Source: JAVBQL01 sp031549085 (GTDB lineage Bacteria; Spirochaetota; GWE2-31-10; MWDO01). From it: DNA of 64,000 bases. Both the position numbers and the translations under genes were made by a program. Of the stretch, positions 1 to 8,999 are shown piece by piece. The stretch covers positions 285,168-349,167 of the forward strand of contig JAVBQL010000013.1 of NCBI GenBank assembly GCA_031549085.1. Reading direction: 5' to 3'. The first letter of the stretch is position 1, and each line of letters opens with the position of its first letter. The notes beneath the pieces are model-generated. The model ran no database searches and had not been told where the DNA came from. It saw only the letters and a program-made list of their open reading frames with translations.

Positions 1-345
1 AAACTTTGCAATGCTTGTTATATACTTGAAGAGTGGATCTGCACCATCTCCTCTAACATTCACCTTTTGTGAAAGAGGAAAAGTTACACCAAATCTTAAT
101 TTGCAAAATTCATGTATCTCTTCATTGCTGCCTGGCTCTTGGTTTGCAAACTGGTCACATGGAAAACCAATAATAACAACACCCTTATCTTTGAAATCTT
201 TATAGATTGTCTCAAGTCCCTCATATTGCGGAGTAAAACCGCACTTGCTTGCTGTGTTAACAATTATAACAACTTTATTTTTAAAATCACTCAAAGACAC
301 ATTATGACCTTCAATGCTTATAAAACTAAAATCATATAGAAACAT
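1..345 (-). CDS. Glutathione peroxidase family protein (3' end outside window)
   Basis: Reading the minus strand from ATG at 345 gives 115 codons without a stop before the window edge. The protein begins MFLYDFSFISIEG and contains VNTASKCGFTPQYEGL, the peroxidatic motif of the glutathione peroxidase/thiol peroxidase family, followed by GFPCDQFANQEPGSNEEI, which carries the Gln-containing family signature. The peroxidatic residue is cysteine (TGC, residue 35), not selenocysteine, so this is probably a thioredoxin-linked peroxidase that reduces hydroperoxides in the cytoplasm. An AGGAG Shine-Dalgarno lies 8 nt upstream of the ATG. The resolving-cysteine region and C-terminal Trp motif lie outside the window. 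It fits the oxidative-stress genes at 8452-9564. Confidence 0.9.
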   Translation of the reverse strand, partial: MFLYDFSFISIEGHNVSLSDFKNKVVIIVNTASKCGFTPQYEGLETIYKDFKDKGVVIIGFPCDQFANQEPGSNEEIHEFCKLRFGVTFPLSQKVNVRGDGADPLFKYITSIAKF

Positions 346-597
346 TTTTTCAAACTCCTTTTCTTATTCTTTAGAAAAAAGTAAAACATCAATTTTTTTA
401 ATAGTGATTTTTCTAAATCAAAAATAGAGCACTATTAAAATTATTTAGAGTATCGGAATATTTTTACAATTATATTAACAGCGGAGGAAGATAATTGGTT
501 TTAAATATTTGATAATGAATTCTATATCTCTTATAAAGAAGATATCTTTAAATAGGGATGCAATGGCATTTAATAAAACTATTAAAAATAGCTATTG

Positions 598-626
598 TTG
601 ACAAATAATATTAGTTTTAGTATTAT
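598..626 (+). promoter_or_regulatory. Sigma-70-like promoter for exbB-exbD-tonB
   Basis: TTGACA (598-603), a 17-nt spacer and TATTAT (621-626) match the vegetative consensus almost perfectly, 59 nt before the exbB start. The rest of the 346-684 gap is A/T-rich and shows no gene. Confidence 0.75.
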
Positions 627-684
627 CTTCTAGAAAATAGCCTAAAATTGTATGTATTTATGAGTTTATCTTTGGAGTATACTA

Positions 685-1470
685 ATGGACTTTTTAAGCA
701 AAGGGATTGATCTTTTGGTTAAGGGTGGCCCTGTAATAATGAGCTGTATTCTTCTATGCGGAATAATAGCCACCTTTATAGTAATAGAGAGACTTTTATA
801 CTTAAGAAAAATAAAGAAAAATGATGATCAGCTATTGGCAAGAATAAGCAGTGCTATAGATAAGGGATTTTTTGATGAGGCACTTGCAATATGTGAAAAT
901 TATCCTTCTCCTGTAACAAATCTTATGAAAGCTGGTATAAAACACAAAGACTATAACGAACAACAGATACAAGAGGTTATAAAAAGCAGTGCAAATTTGG
1001 AAATTCCAAAACTTGAGAAATATCTCACAACACTTGGAACAATTGCAAATATTGCGACACTACTTGGACTACTTGGAACAGTTCTTGGTAATATGAATGC
1101 TTTTGGTGTAATTGGACAAAAAAGTGCAATTGGTAATATGGAAATCTTGGCAACAGGTATATCACAGGCACTGCTCACAACAGCATTTGGTCTTATTGTT
1201 GCAATTCCTGCTACAATATTCTATAATTATCTAACCACTGAGGTAAACAATATAATCTTGTCTCTAGAGACACGAGCAAATGAGCTGGTTCTAATTCTTG
1301 TACAAAAGAAAAACCAACAAGCAAAAAGGACAGAACACATACAAACAACAGGGGGAGAGACAATACAGCGAACAGTCCCTCCACAAAATAGAGCAACAAT
1401 AAATAACCAAACAACAAATAGTCAAACGATAAATAGACAAGCAACAGATAATACAAACAATAAGCAGTAG
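685..1470 (+). CDS. exbB: MotA/TolQ/ExbB proton channel family protein
   Basis: A 261-residue inner-membrane protein with a membrane segment at about residues 15-36 and two more at about 115-140 and 155-185, the three-segment plan of ExbB/TolQ. The segment GTIANIATLLGLLGTVLGNM followed by AISQALLTTAFGLIVAIPA is characteristic of the family. ExbB forms the pentameric proton-conducting stator that drives a TonB- or TolA-like energy transducer. An exbD and a tonB-like gene follow directly, so the three should make one complex. The last 45 residues are an unusual Q/N/T-rich tail. GGAG lies 7 nt before ATG 685. ExbB and TolQ cannot be told apart from the sequence alone; the neighbouring TonB-like gene favours ExbB. 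Confidence 0.88.
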   Translation: MDFLSKGIDLLVKGGPVIMSCILLCGIIATFIVIERLLYLRKIKKNDDQLLARISSAIDKGFFDEALAICENYPSPVTNLMKAGIKHKDYNEQQIQEVIKSSANLEIPKLEKYLTTLGTIANIATLLGLLGTVLGNMNAFGVIGQKSAIGNMEILATGISQALLTTAFGLIVAIPATIFYNYLTTEVNNIILSLETRANELVLILVQKKNQQAKRTEHIQTTGGETIQRTVPPQNRATINNQTTNSQTINRQATDNTNNKQ

Positions 1471-1479
1471 GGTATCTAT

Positions 1480-1890
1480 ATGGCAATAACCTTTACAAAA
1501 AAGAATAAACAAAAATCGGTTATCGATATGATTCCTATGATTGATATAATATTTCAATTGACAATCTTCTTTATGGTTGCGACAACTTTTAAGATAACAA
1601 GCGGCATAGAGCTTGAACTTCCAAAGGCAGCCACTGTTAGTGATGTAACCACGACACAGCTTTCTGTATCTATTGTTAATGAGAATCAAATAATGGTTGG
1701 AAATGCTTCTACAAATTTTAGTGAACTGCCTCTTATAGTTGCAGATGAGGCAAAAAAATCTCCTGCAAGAAGTGCTATAATTTATGGAGATAAAAATATG
1801 GAGTATAACCTACTTATAGAGGTAATGGATATATTAAGAAAAAATGGCTATGATAGCATAGATCTTGCTTTAACAAAAAAGAGAGATTAA
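1480..1890 (+). CDS. exbD: ExbD/TolR family biopolymer transport protein
   Basis: A 136-residue protein with a short cytoplasmic N-terminus, one membrane segment (about residues 16-36, beginning VIDMIPMIDIIFQLTIFFM) and a periplasmic domain. The aspartate in MIPMIDIIF corresponds to the conserved proton-carrying acidic residue of ExbD/TolR. It follows exbB by 9 nt and its TAA is directly abutted by the next ATG, indicating translational coupling. It should pair with ExbB as the force-generating stator. Confidence 0.88.
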   Translation: MAITFTKKNKQKSVIDMIPMIDIIFQLTIFFMVATTFKITSGIELELPKAATVSDVTTTQLSVSIVNENQIMVGNASTNFSELPLIVADEAKKSPARSAIIYGDKNMEYNLLIEVMDILRKNGYDSIDLALTKKRD

Positions 1891-2838
1891 ATGTCAGTTT
1901 TAACAGATGTAGAGATTAAACAGGAGCACAAAAGACAGATAGTTTCCACTGTCATAACATTAATCATCTATATAGCTATATTTTTTATTATTGCATACCT
2001 TACCAACATTGCTCCAAAAGCAAAAGAGGAAGTAATAATTACAAAAGTTAAGCTCTCTGATAAGATAAGAGAGGACAACGAAAGGCTTGGAAACCAAAAT
2101 AAAACAAACATACCAAAAGAGATAAAGAAAAAGAGAGATGAGGGGATACAAAAAGCCAAAAAGGGCGATGACACCCCTGCAAAAGAGAATAGCTCAAATA
2201 AAAAAGAGATTATAGAGAAGAGTAATGATACAAAAAAAGCAATAGAAAAAGAGCAGGGTAAAGATGTTGCAATTGCCCCAACATTAAACGAAAAGACAGC
2301 TCTTCCAGAGCAAAAAAATGATACAAAAACTACAGAGAGGGCAACAACATTTGACACCTATAGCGATACAGAGAGTGAAGCAAAAAGAGAGCTTGAGAAG
2401 AAGTTTTTTGCAGACAGCAATGGTGGAAAAAAAAGTGGAACAAAAGTTGATGATCTTGCTGGCGATGACATAGATAGCCTTTTAAAAAATATTGGCACAG
2501 GTGGCGGGGGAAAAGCTGATACAAATGTGGAGGGCTCAAAAAAGAGTAATCTTGATGGAGATATCTTATGGTCTGGCGGAAGAGACAGAAGACTTATCGC
2601 TCCATTAACCATAGTGCCGCCAAGAGAGATTGCTGAGGCTGGGGTTAGGCCAAAGTCTGTAAAGATTGCATTTGTTGTCTATGAAAATGGAAGAGTTGCA
2701 GAGGCAAACATTGTTGTCTCAACAGGTAATCCAAATTGGGACAATGCAATTGTTGGAGAGTTCAAAAAAAATGCTATATTTGAAGAGGCCAGTGTTAAGT
2801 CCTCTGGAGTAATTGATATAGAGCTTAAATATAATTAA
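1891..2838 (+). CDS. TonB-like energy transducer
   Basis: A 315-residue protein with a cytoplasmic N-terminus, one membrane anchor at about residues 21-40, a long Lys/Glu-rich linker expected to span the periplasm, and a C-terminal TonB-type domain (from about residue 240, PREIAEAGVRPKSVKIAF) with the pattern VVYENGRVAEANIVVSTGNPN. TonB carries energy from the ExbBD stator to outer-membrane transporters. No TonB-dependent receptor is in this window, so the substrate is unknown. The linker is richer in charge and poorer in Pro-Glu/Pro-Lys repeats than classical TonB. The start codon touches the exbD stop. No clear terminator is visible between the stop codon and panB at 2948. Confidence 0.75.
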   Translation: MSVLTDVEIKQEHKRQIVSTVITLIIYIAIFFIIAYLTNIAPKAKEEVIITKVKLSDKIREDNERLGNQNKTNIPKEIKKKRDEGIQKAKKGDDTPAKENSSNKKEIIEKSNDTKKAIEKEQGKDVAIAPTLNEKTALPEQKNDTKTTERATTFDTYSDTESEAKRELEKKFFADSNGGKKSGTKVDDLAGDDIDSLLKNIGTGGGGKADTNVEGSKKSNLDGDILWSGGRDRRLIAPLTIVPPREIAEAGVRPKSVKIAFVVYENGRVAEANIVVSTGNPNWDNAIVGEFKKNAIFEEASVKSSGVIDIELKYN

Positions 2839-2947
2839 GTGGAATAGTTTAGAAAATGACCTATATTTTAGAGAAACAATACTATTTTTTTATAAAATAT
2901 TTATCAAAAAAATGTAGCTAGAAAAAAAATGTGAGGTTTAAATATAG

Positions 2948-3778
2948 ATGAAAACAACAATAAATACTTTCAAAGAGAAAAAGTCAAAAGAGAAGATAGC
3001 GATATTAACATGCTATGATTACTATACAGCAACACTTATGAATAATAGTGATATAGACGCTATTTTGATAGGAGACTCACTTGGAAATGTCTTTAAGGGT
3101 GAGGGAAATACTCTCGCTGTAACCATAGATGAGATTATATATCATACAAAGGCGGTAAAGAGGGGAGCCTTTGATAAGTTTATCATCTCTGACATGCCAT
3201 TTATGTCATATAAAATATCAGCAAAAAAGAGTGTAATTAATGCAGGAAAGATAGTAAAGTATGGTGGTGCTGACGCAGTAAAAATGGAGGGTGGGGTAGA
3301 GATCTGCAATGAGATAAGGGCAGTTATAAGGGCTGATATACCTGTTTGCGGTCATTTGGGTTTAACCCCTCAGGCGATAAACCTATTTGGTGGAAACAAA
3401 GTTCAGGGCAAAACCTATGAGAAAGCAAAAGAGATACTGGAGAGCGCACTGGCTTTGGAAGATGCTGGTGTATTTGCCATTGTTCTTGAGTGTATTCCGC
3501 AAGATCTTGCAAAACTGATTACTGAAAGGCTCTCAATACCAACAATTGGTATAGGGGCTGGAGTCTATACTGATGGACAGGTACTTGTAGTAAATGATAT
3601 ACTTGGAACATATGATAAGACACCTCCCAAATTTTCAAAAAAATTCTGTAATGCCGATATAGAGATTAAAAATGGAGTTGAATCTTATATAAGAAGTGTA
3701 AAAGAGAGCTCTTTTCCAACTTCAGCCAATGTTTTTACAAGTATAGATAGAGATGTTATAGAAAAATTAGACAAATAA
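2948..3778 (+). CDS. panB: 3-methyl-2-oxobutanoate hydroxymethyltransferase
   Basis: A 276-residue PanB homologue of typical length. The enzyme transfers a hydroxymethyl group from methylene-tetrahydrofolate to 2-oxoisovalerate to form ketopantoate, the first committed step of pantothenate and coenzyme A synthesis. Visible family motifs are LTCYDYYTATL near the N-terminus, ILIGDSLGNV (metal-binding Asp), GGADAVKMEGG, CGHLGLTPQ and the catalytic Glu region IVLECIPQ. A GAGGT sequence precedes the ATG by about 10 nt. panC and panD are not in the window. The histidine kinase follows after 16 nt and may be co-transcribed. Confidence 0.95.
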   Translation: MKTTINTFKEKKSKEKIAILTCYDYYTATLMNNSDIDAILIGDSLGNVFKGEGNTLAVTIDEIIYHTKAVKRGAFDKFIISDMPFMSYKISAKKSVINAGKIVKYGGADAVKMEGGVEICNEIRAVIRADIPVCGHLGLTPQAINLFGGNKVQGKTYEKAKEILESALALEDAGVFAIVLECIPQDLAKLITERLSIPTIGIGAGVYTDGQVLVVNDILGTYDKTPPKFSKKFCNADIEIKNGVESYIRSVKESSFPTSANVFTSIDRDVIEKLDK

Positions 3779-3794
3779 AGTTAAGGTCATACAA

Positions 3795-6700
3795 ATGAAT
3801 GAAAATGAAGCAAAGAAAATAATAATAGCAGATAGAAATTTTTTCATTGATAATAAAGATCTCATAAAAACAAAAATAGAAAAATTAGTTGAACTAATGA
3901 GAGTTAATGATAAAGAAATCATAAGTAATATAGTAAAAGCCCTATCTGAAAATAAAATAGATAAACAGCAAAATATAAATACTGTACAGATTCTTCTGAA
4001 AGATGCCTTTATTCTTTTTTCACGTTTAGCAAATGTAATTGATCTTAATGATTATAAGAAAATTATATATAGTCACTCCAAACATATATCAAAGAGCTAT
4101 TTTTCTTCCAATGAAAATATATCTGATATATTAATAATAATGAAACTATTTAAAAAAGATCTTTATAGATTGTGTACAGAAATAGAAGATGATAAATATT
4201 TTTTATATTTACCATACTTGATAGAGATAGTTATGGATGATATAGAGATTGTTACAGCCAAAGAGCTTGATATCTCTCTAAAGATGGAGCGAGATAAGAG
4301 GGCGGATGAGGCAAAAATATACCTTGGTATATTAGAATCGACTATAGATTCAAGCGATGATGGAATATTGGTAATAAATACTAAAGAGAATAACGAGATC
4401 TCATTCTTTAATAAGAACCTAAAAACAATATGGGAGCTTGATAACTGGTGGCAGGTTGGAATCACAAAGAGTGAGCAGCTTTTTGAATTGCTCTCAACAA
4501 AAGTAAAAAACCCAACAAACTTCCTTGAACTTACAGACTATCTATATAAAAATTCTGATATAGAACTTAAAGACACAATAGATCTCCTGTCAGGCAGAGT
4601 GATTGAGAGAAGCTCTTCTCCCTATATAATAGATGGGCAAATTATGGGGCGCATTTGGTACTTTAGAGATGTAACAAATATCAAGAGAAACAATGAGTAT
4701 AGAGAGTACCAAGTACAATTCCTGCAGGATTTGATTGATGCTATTCCGTTCCCTATATTTTATTGCAATGAAGATACTACGGTTTTAGGCATAAACTCCG
4801 ACTTTGAGAAAGAATTTAGAGCAACAAAAGATCTTGTAATAACAAAAAAAGTAAACAACCTCTTCCCAAAAAATCTGAAAGAGCAGGTTGGAACGATTAT
4901 TAAAGACTTCTTTGATAAGCCACAAAAAAAGTCTCATAACTTTCATGTTAGAGATTTAGATGATAATGAGAAGGATTGGGTGTTTTATGTAGCCCCATTT
5001 TATAGAGCAGATAAAAAGGTTAGCGGGCTTGTCTGTGTTATTGTTGATATAACAGAGATACGAAAAGTGGAGAGAGATCTGCAAAAAGCTAAAGAGGAGG
5101 CAGAGCTTGCAAACAGAGCTAAGGGAGAGTTCTTGGCTAATATATCTCATGAAATAAGAACTCCAATGAATAGTATTATTGGCCTCAGTGAGCTTTTGCT
5201 CTCTATAGAACATTTGGAGTATGATGTTAAAGAGAACCTCGAAATGATTTCTGGTTCTGCTAATGACCTATTGGGAATAATTAATGATATTTTGGACATA
5301 TCAAAGATAGAGTCTGGAAAATTCAGCATAGAAGATATTGAATTCAATTTGAATGATGTTGTTTCAAAAACAATGAAAATGCTCTCTTTCAGATCCTACC
5401 AAAAAGGAATAGAGCTGGTTATAGATATAGCAAATGATGTCCCTGCAACACTTATTGGAGACCCAACAAGACTTAGACAGATTATAGTAAATATAGTTAA
5501 TAATGCAATAAAATTTACAGAAAAAGGGGAGGTCGCCCTAAAAATAAGAAGGGCAAATGAGATTGATTATGATAAAATAATACTTCTCTTTTCTGTAACT
5601 GACACTGGTATTGGAATACCACGTAACAAACTTAATGCTATCTTTGAATCATTCACTCAAGTAGATGGCTCTATTGCCCGTAAACATGGTGGTACAGGGC
5701 TTGGTTTAACTATATGTAAAGGGCTGATTGCTCTTATGAATGGTAAGATATGGGTTGACAGTACCTTAGGGAAGGGAACAACGTTCTATTTTACTATACA
5801 GTTTGGTATAAATATTACTGGAAATATCGAAAGTAAAAAAGAGGAAGAATTTTCTGGAATTGGGAAAAATATTCTTACAATTATAAGTAATCAATCAAAC
5901 AGAACTATACTTACAAAAACATTAGAAGAGAAAAATTTTACTGTTAAAAGTTTTGAAGATTTTGAGGAGTTTTATAGTGAGATATCAATAAAAAAAGATC
6001 CATATGATTTAATGATTATAGACACTATTTTTTTAAATAGATCTATAAACAAAGAATTAATTCAGGAAACAATTCAAAATAGTAGTTTGAATAATAAAAA
6101 GATAGTTCTTTTATCAAGTATCTCTGATATATCAAGAGACATATTTAAAAAATATGGGGTTAACTCATATATAACAAAACCAATAATAAAAAATGAAGTT
6201 ATTGAAACTATAAAAAGACTGATAAATGGTGATAAAGAGATTAGCCATAGTGAAAGTAAAAAAGAGTCAAATCAAATGCAGATGGGAAAGAAACTCAATA
6301 TTCTAACTGTTGATGATGTTGAAGTTAACCTAAAACTATTGGATAAAATATTGGGAAAACTTAATCAAAACATCACAATGACGCAGAGTGGAGATGAGGC
6401 TCTTCTTCTTATAAAGGAGAATGAATTTGATGTTATCTTTATGGATGTGAATATGCCTGGGAAATCTGGTCTTGAGGTAACAAGAGAGATTAGAAAAATG
6501 GAAAAAAATGAGAATAGGGGACATATTCCTATAGTTGCTATGACTGCCTATGCTATGGACGAAGATAAAACTAGATGCCTTGAGGCGGGAATGGACTACT
6601 ATATTTCAAAACCTATAAAAATAAATGAGATAGTAAATATACTGAATAGGATAATATCCAATACAGATAGTGAATCTATAACCTCTAATATAGAGAACAT

Positions 6701-7058
6701 TGTTAGCCAAACGTATGAGGAGCTCTCTACTTTTGATAGTGATGAATTTATAAATGAAGTTTGTTATGGAGAGCATACATTTGCAAAAGATTTGATTAGT
6801 ACATTTAATAAAAATATAGATGGACAAATGGATGAGCTTTCCGATTCAGTTAACTCTAAAGATCTAAATAAGATAGAAAAGAGTGCCCATAAACTTAAAG
6901 GATCACTTGGCACAATATGTGCAAAGAAGGGTTTTGAAATAGCAAAAGAATTGGAGTTGGCTGCAAGAGCAGGAAAAAGCAGTGATGTCAATCCTATCTA
7001 TAGTGAGTTAGTAAAAGAAATTTCCATGTTAATAGATAAGTTGAAAAATTTCTACTAG
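3795..7058 (+). CDS. Hybrid sensor histidine kinase with PAS, receiver and HPt domains
   Basis: A 1087-residue soluble-looking phosphorelay protein with no clear membrane segment. An N-terminal helical region is followed by two PAS-like domains (about 185-300 and 310-425), a short coiled linker, the dimerisation domain with phospho-acceptor His452 in NISHEIRTPMN, and a catalytic ATPase domain (N box NNAIKF, then DTGIGIP and GGTGLGL). Next come a degenerate receiver (about 685-800), a complete receiver with Asp884 in FMDVNMPG, and a C-terminal HPt domain with His1032 in AHKLKG. The set of four phosphorylation modules implies an internal His-Asp-His relay. The input signal is unknown; PAS domains suggest a cytoplasmic redox or ligand cue. 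The single-domain receiver at 7847-8218 is a possible output partner by proximity only. Confidence 0.92.
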   Translation: MNENEAKKIIIADRNFFIDNKDLIKTKIEKLVELMRVNDKEIISNIVKALSENKIDKQQNINTVQILLKDAFILFSRLANVIDLNDYKKIIYSHSKHISKSYFSSNENISDILIIMKLFKKDLYRLCTEIEDDKYFLYLPYLIEIVMDDIEIVTAKELDISLKMERDKRADEAKIYLGILESTIDSSDDGILVINTKENNEISFFNKNLKTIWELDNWWQVGITKSEQLFELLSTKVKNPTNFLELTDYLYKNSDIELKDTIDLLSGRVIERSSSPYIIDGQIMGRIWYFRDVTNIKRNNEYREYQVQFLQDLIDAIPFPIFYCNEDTTVLGINSDFEKEFRATKDLVITKKVNNLFPKNLKEQVGTIIKDFFDKPQKKSHNFHVRDLDDNEKDWVFYVAPFYRADKKVSGLVCVIVDITEIRKVERDLQKAKEEAELANRAKGEFLANISHEIRTPMNSIIGLSELLLSIEHLEYDVKENLEMISGSANDLLGIINDILDISKIESGKFSIEDIEFNLNDVVSKTMKMLSFRSYQKGIELVIDIANDVPATLIGDPTRLRQIIVNIVNNAIKFTEKGEVALKIRRANEIDYDKIILLFSVTDTGIGIPRNKLNAIFESFTQVDGSIARKHGGTGLGLTICKGLIALMNGKIWVDSTLGKGTTFYFTIQFGINITGNIESKKEEEFSGIGKNILTIISNQSNRTILTKTLEEKNFTVKSFEDFEEFYSEISIKKDPYDLMIIDTIFLNRSINKELIQETIQNSSLNNKKIVLLSSISDISRDIFKKYGVNSYITKPIIKNEVIETIKRLINGDKEISHSESKKESNQMQMGKKLNILTVDDVEVNLKLLDKILGKLNQNITMTQSGDEALLLIKENEFDVIFMDVNMPGKSGLEVTREIRKMEKNENRGHIPIVAMTAYAMDEDKTRCLEAGMDYYISKPIKINEIVNILNRIISNTDSESITSNIENIVSQTYEELSTFDSDEFINEVCYGEHTFAKDLISTFNKNIDGQMDELSDSVNSKDLNKIEKSAHKLKGSLGTICAKKGFEIAKELELAARAGKSSDVNPIYSELVKEISMLIDKLKNFY

Positions 7059-7158
7059 AGACTAATTAAATATATCTATTTTATATATAATTAAAACTAT
7101 ACAAACAACTTTTTTCTATAATAAAATACTATTGATATCAAATTATCATTAAAACTTA

Positions 7159-7284
7159 TTTTTTGAGTAGCGTTCACTTAATTTTATATTTTCATACTGA
7201 TGAGTAATACAAAAAGCAAGCTTAATTATTTATAGGGTTTGGATAGGACTATTGTAAATTATAGCCATACAAAAAGTGTTATCA
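7159..7284 (+). repeat. Foldback repeat element A (right half only)
   Basis: This stretch matches the right halves of the elements at 34346-34674 and 44205-44590: TTTTTTGAGTAGCGTTC, then CATACTGATGAGTAA, then TTTGGATAGGACTA, ending AAAAAGTGTTATC. The left half and inner hairpin are missing, so this is probably a truncated or decayed copy. It occupies most of the gap between the kinase and the acetyltransferase. Confidence 0.6.
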
Positions 7285-7298
7285 TTATAAATGTTCTA

Positions 7299-7766
7299 TT
7301 AAAACTCTAAAACATATGCAAGTTCATCACAAACTTCCAACTTTGGACACTCAAGACACTCCCTCCACAGTTTTCTTGGAAATTTATCTTTATCAACCAG
7401 TGTAAATCCTAAATATTCAAAAAAAGCCTTCTGATATGTAAGTGCTATAACTTTTGGAAGTTCAATAGATTTTGCAACCTCAATTGCCTCTTTTACAAGT
7501 TTTGTTGCTATGCCCTGTCTTTGATGATCTTTATCGATCGCTAAAGAACAAATCTCTCCCATATCCTCCCATAAAACATTGAGAGCTACACAGCCAACTA
7601 TATTTTTATCATTTGTCTCTGCAACAAAAAAATTTTGTATAGTTGTATATATCTTATATGGAGTCTTTGGCAACATTAAAGATTCATTGGCATATTGATT
7701 TATTAGCTTTAAAATAACAGAAGCATCTTTTACAGATGCTTTTCTTATAGTGAAATTTGAGTTCAT
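7299..7766 (-). CDS. GNAT N-acetyltransferase, short ArgA-like (N-acetylglutamate synthase-like)
   Basis: A 155-residue single-domain GNAT protein. The acetyl-CoA binding motif is visible as DHQRQGIATKLV, after the beta strand GEICSLAID. The C-terminus carries KLWRECLECPKLEVCDE, a cysteine-containing tail seen in the short N-acetylglutamate synthases that acetylate glutamate at the start of arginine synthesis. Other arginine genes are absent from the window, so the substrate assignment rests on this motif and is not certain. The reading frame starts at ATG 7766. Confidence 0.75.
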   Translation of the reverse strand: MNSNFTIRKASVKDASVILKLINQYANESLMLPKTPYKIYTTIQNFFVAETNDKNIVGCVALNVLWEDMGEICSLAIDKDHQRQGIATKLVKEAIEVAKSIELPKVIALTYQKAFFEYLGFTLVDKDKFPRKLWRECLECPKLEVCDELAYVLEF

Positions 7767-7846
7767 TCTCTTTCTATTTCCTCATAATATTAATTGATTT
7801 TTTTTAAAATATTGGTTTTAAAAGATTTTTTGGAGAAGAAAAAAAA

Positions 7847-8218
7847 TCAATTCTTTTTGGTGATAATTTTATCAACAACAGCAATCAGATCATTTGGCTT
7901 AAAAGGTTTTATCATCCATGCACTAGCCTTGTTGCTTTTGGCTACTTCAATTTTCTCTTTCTCTGTCTCTGTTGTTAAGACCACTATAGGAATTGTTGTG
8001 TTAATTCTTCTTAAATTAATAATGAAGTCAAGACCATTCATCTCAGGCATATTGATATCAGTTATTATCAAATCGTACTTTCCAACATTCTTGTTATATA
8101 TATCTAAACCATCTACACCATTAATAGCAGACCATACAAAATGCCCCGCACTCTCCAGAACAAGAGTCAAACTTTCTCTCATAGTAAAAGAGTCATCAAT
8201 TATTAATATCTTAGCCAT
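7847..8218 (-). CDS. CheY-like single-domain response regulator
   Basis: A receiver domain without an output domain, starting MAKILIIDDSFTMRESL with the acidic pair IDD. The phospho-acceptor aspartate is in LIITDINMPEMNG, the Thr in VVLTTETE and the Lys in IKPF, so all catalytic receiver residues are present. The frame is open 33 nt further upstream, but AGAGG 6 nt before ATG 8218 and the family's usual start support 8218. It could be a chemotaxis regulator acting on the flagellar switch, or a relay partner of the hybrid kinase; no cheA or other che gene is in the window. Confidence 0.88.
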   Translation of the reverse strand: MAKILIIDDSFTMRESLTLVLESAGHFVWSAINGVDGLDIYNKNVGKYDLIITDINMPEMNGLDFIINLRRINTTIPIVVLTTETEKEKIEVAKSNKASAWMIKPFKPNDLIAVVDKIITKKN

Positions 8219-8361
8219 TGTTACCTCTTTGTTTCTAGCAGTGTAACACAATATAAAAACAAAATCAAATAAGTTTTATATATCTTTTGTAAAAAATAAA
8301 AGCTACAACTTTATTTTATACTAAAAAAAATATGTTTTGTCAAATTTATTCATAAAAAAAT

Positions 8362-8424
8362 AAACTCTTAAAAAATAGAGAATGAATATTGAATAATATT
8401 ATTTTCTTGTTTTTTTAAGAGTTT
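8362..8424 (-). terminator. Probable terminator downstream of ferritin operon
   Basis: A 14-bp perfect inverted repeat (AAACTCTTAAAAAA at 8362-8375, its complement at 8411-8424) encloses a 35-nt loop and, on the minus strand, is followed by a T-rich run. It lies just past the ferritin stop codon. The long A/T-rich loop makes it less typical than a compact terminator. Confidence 0.4.
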
Positions 8425-8451
8425 TATTTAGAGTTAAATAGAGACTAAAAA

Positions 8452-8955
8452 CTAGTCATCATCATCTTTTCTTTTGGATAATTCTCGATCTATGTTAAAT
8501 ATGCAAGACTTACAGTCAGCAGCCATCTCAAGTTTGGCAACGATTTTACCTGTGCTCTCCTCTTCCTCAACCTGCTCTTTTACAAACCATAATAAAAATT
8601 CTTCTGTGGCATAATCTTTTATTGATTTTGCATTTTCCATAATTTTATTTATTGATGTAGTAACAAATATCTCATGTTCCAAAGCCTGCTTAAATATAGC
8701 AAGAGGTGAATCAAATTTTGTTTGAGGCCCCTCTATTGCCTTAAGTTCTACTTTATCTCCACGGTCTATAATATATTGATAAATTTTCATTCCGTGTTTT
8801 ATCTCTTCATTTGCTTGGACTCTAAGCCAATTAGCAAATCCATCTAAATTTTCTGAAGAGCACCATGCAGACATTGATAAATAAAGATATGCAGAAAAAT
8901 ACTCTTTATTCATTTGAATATTAAGCTGTTCCAACATTCCACTAGAAAGTTGCAT
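8452..8955 (-). CDS. ftnA: Bacterial non-haem ferritin
   Basis: A 167-residue four-helix ferritin of usual length. Ferroxidase-centre residues are visible: Glu18 in MNKEYFSAYLYL, Glu51 and His54 in NEEIKHGM, and the later Glu-rich helix with FVKEQVEEEES. The protein should form a 24-subunit cage that oxidises and stores iron. It ends with a charged RKDDDD tail and has several cysteines near the C-terminus (CKSC), which is not usual. It is the third gene of a co-directional group with superoxide reductase and rubredoxin, so iron storage is linked here to detoxification of oxygen species. Confidence 0.92.
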   Translation of the reverse strand: MQLSSGMLEQLNIQMNKEYFSAYLYLSMSAWCSSENLDGFANWLRVQANEEIKHGMKIYQYIIDRGDKVELKAIEGPQTKFDSPLAIFKQALEHEIFVTTSINKIMENAKSIKDYATEEFLLWFVKEQVEEEESTGKIVAKLEMAADCKSCIFNIDRELSKRKDDDD

Positions 8956-8999
8956 AATAAATTACCTCGCTTTTTATAGTTTTTTTAGATCTTTGTTAA

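Noticed and set aside
1..345. Possible selenoprotein glutathione peroxidase
   Set aside because: The peroxidatic codon is TGC (Cys), not TGA, and no SECIS-like hairpin was sought beyond it.
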